The translations under genes and the position numbers were made by a program. A stretch of DNA of 32,219 nt from Ruminococcus sp. (GTDB lineage: Bacteria; Bacillota; Clostridia; Oscillospirales; Ruminococcaceae), in assembly GCA_016288815.1 (NCBI GenBank), contig JAEELF010000065.1, forward strand, positions 1 through 32,219. The letters run 5' to 3'. Shown here one piece after another: positions 30,749 through 32,219 of this stretch; position 1 is the stretch's first letter, and the number at the start of each line of letters is the position of its first letter. The notes below the pieces were generated by a model, which saw only the letters and a program-made list of their open reading frames with translations, ran no database searches and was not told the origin of the DNA.

Positions 30749-30867
30749 AAAAAAATAAGCAGGGCGGAAGCCCTGCTTTTACACAGATAAGTACAAATAA
30801 ATATGTGTAGAACAAAAGAAAGGAGACAACAAAACGAGTGTTAATAATTGAAACATTACTTAACACT
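30749..30867 (-). ncRNA. Candidate small RNA with anti-Shine-Dalgarno stretch
   Basis: About 119 nt on the minus strand, bounded by a consensus promoter (30902-30874) and a strong terminator. In order from the 5' end it has a hairpin closed by AGTGTTA/TAACACT and a C/U-rich single-stranded stretch containing GTCTCCTTTC (around 30816-30825), which complements the GAAAGGAG ribosome-site type. Then comes a short TACACA/TGTGTA hairpin and a terminator, AGCAGGGC-TTCC-GCCCTGCT, followed by TATTTTTTT ending near 30749. No ORF with a ribosome site is seen on that strand. This layout fits a trans-acting translational repressor RNA. I do not recognise an Rfam family. Confidence 0.65.
30757..30780 (+). 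terminator. Plus-strand reading of the small-RNA terminator stem
   Basis: The same stem (AAGCAGGG/CCCTGCTT, 30757-30764/30771-30778) is followed on the plus strand by TT, so it may also stop read-through from spoVAC, 150 bases upstream. Confidence 0.6.
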
Positions 30868-30873
30868 ACAGAC

Positions 30874-30902
30874 ATTATACCCTATTTCACCGTGAACGTC
30901 AA
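30874..30902 (-). promoter_or_regulatory. Promoter of the candidate small RNA
   Basis: On the minus strand TTGACG (30902-30897), 17-bp spacer, TATAAT (30879-30874). It faces away from nifJ. Confidence 0.8.
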
Positions 30903-31148
30903 GTGAAATCCTGAAATTTTTATGTCGAAAGAAGAATTTTTGCCGCATTGCACAATAATGCCGGGGCATTTCTCTGCATAATATACAAAAAGGATTTGGA
31001 AACGGCCAAATAAAACGTCATGTGCCGCCAAACGCCCGGGCCTACATATTATAAAAGGGTACCGCTAAGGCGCCTCAGACGCAGCATGATTTGTGAAAAC
31101 TGCAACAAAATGAATGAACAGATTTGTGCGGGAAATTAAAAAAAGGTG
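30903..31148. other. Intergenic region upstream of the nifJ promoter
   Basis: About 245 bases with no ORF bearing a ribosome site. A GC-rich patch (about 31000-31095, with GCCGCCAAACGCCCGGGCCT and GGTACC) looks structured. I could not match it to a riboswitch class, and it lies upstream of the promoter at 31149, so it would not be in the nifJ leader. Confidence 0.4.
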
Positions 31149-31177
31149 TTTACAAAAAACGGGAAATGTGGTATAAT
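31149..31177 (+). promoter_or_regulatory. Promoter of nifJ
   Basis: TTTACA (31149-31154), 17-bp spacer, TATAAT (31172-31177). In the leader, ATTAGC (31206-31211) can pair with GCTAAT (31232-31237), just before seven T, a weak possible attenuator. Confidence 0.78.
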
Positions 31178-31210
31178 ACTATGTGATGTTGTAAGGGGTT
31201 AGACGATTAG

Positions 31211-32219
<1,009 letters not shown>

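Noticed and set aside
30838..30906. 22-codon ORF from a GTG with AAAGGAG upstream, plus strand
   Set aside because: The ribosome-site-like stretch is the complement of the small RNA's C/U-rich part, and the ORF lies over that RNA's hairpin and promoter. The minus-strand unit explains the sequence better.
31000..31095. Possible cyclic di-GMP or other riboswitch (GCCGCCAAACGCCCGGGCCT patch)
   Set aside because: Some fragments recall GEMM-I, but the conserved core and paired stems could not be laid out, and the patch is upstream of the nifJ promoter.

Overview
The window looks like chromosome of an anaerobic Gram-positive Clostridia member, most likely Ruminococcus or a close Oscillospiraceae relative. 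This is inferred from the gene set: type III glutamine synthetase next to an ammonium transporter fused to PII, pyruvate:ferredoxin oxidoreductase, DUF3793 and DUF2325 genes, SpoVAC, an SPKTG-type wall-anchored protein, strong AGGAGG ribosome sites and many near-consensus sigma-A promoters with 17-bp spacers. No rRNA, CRISPR array or complete tRNA is present.

Layout. (1) 1-1640: the end of an integrated element. A large serine recombinase, cut by the window edge, is followed by a tRNA 3' end (T-arm, acceptor strand, CCA) and a terminator, probably an attachment site. (2) 1741-7481: a rightward operon of MacB-type ATPase, FtsX-type permease, LCM-family methyltransferase, ZIP metal transporter and class I methyltransferase, with at least two broken small genes between them. 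(3) 14129-7560, leftward: an iron operon. It runs from a feoB relic and a FeoB-associated Cys-rich protein through DUF2325, DUF3793, flavodoxin, a wall-anchored Tp47-like protein and a membrane FMN/haem-type reductase to feoA and feoB. Divergent from it are a DUF6110 gene and a P1B-type metal ATPase with an SCALK motif (14413-16829). (4) 17032-21240: nitrogen assimilation, Amt-PII fusion and glnN, each preceded by an RNA hairpin sharing the same core sequence. (5) 21465-25185: a GNAT acetyltransferase and a second FtsX/ATPase exporter behind a 14-bp palindromic operator. (6) 25309-30103: a membrane HD-GYP protein, an McrBC operon whose McrC has lost its nuclease end, and a small alpha/beta hydrolase. 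(7) 30164-32219: a solitary spoVAC, a likely small RNA on the minus strand, and the start of nifJ.

How it fits together. The iron operon suggests a route in which a surface protein and an extracytoplasmic flavin reductase make ferrous iron for FeoAB, while flavodoxin is the usual low-iron substitute for ferredoxin; NifJ at the right edge belongs to that same electron-carrier economy. The metal ATPase shares an 8-base motif with the iron promoter region, hinting at joint metal control. Amt-PII and GlnN form an ammonium capture pair, probably under RNA-level control.

Most noteworthy candidates: the small RNA at 30749-30867 with an exposed anti-Shine-Dalgarno stretch, the shared hairpins before amt and glnN, the iron/flavin surface operon, the tRNA-embedded attachment site, and the signs of gene decay (feoB relic, ICMT relic, nuclease-less McrC).
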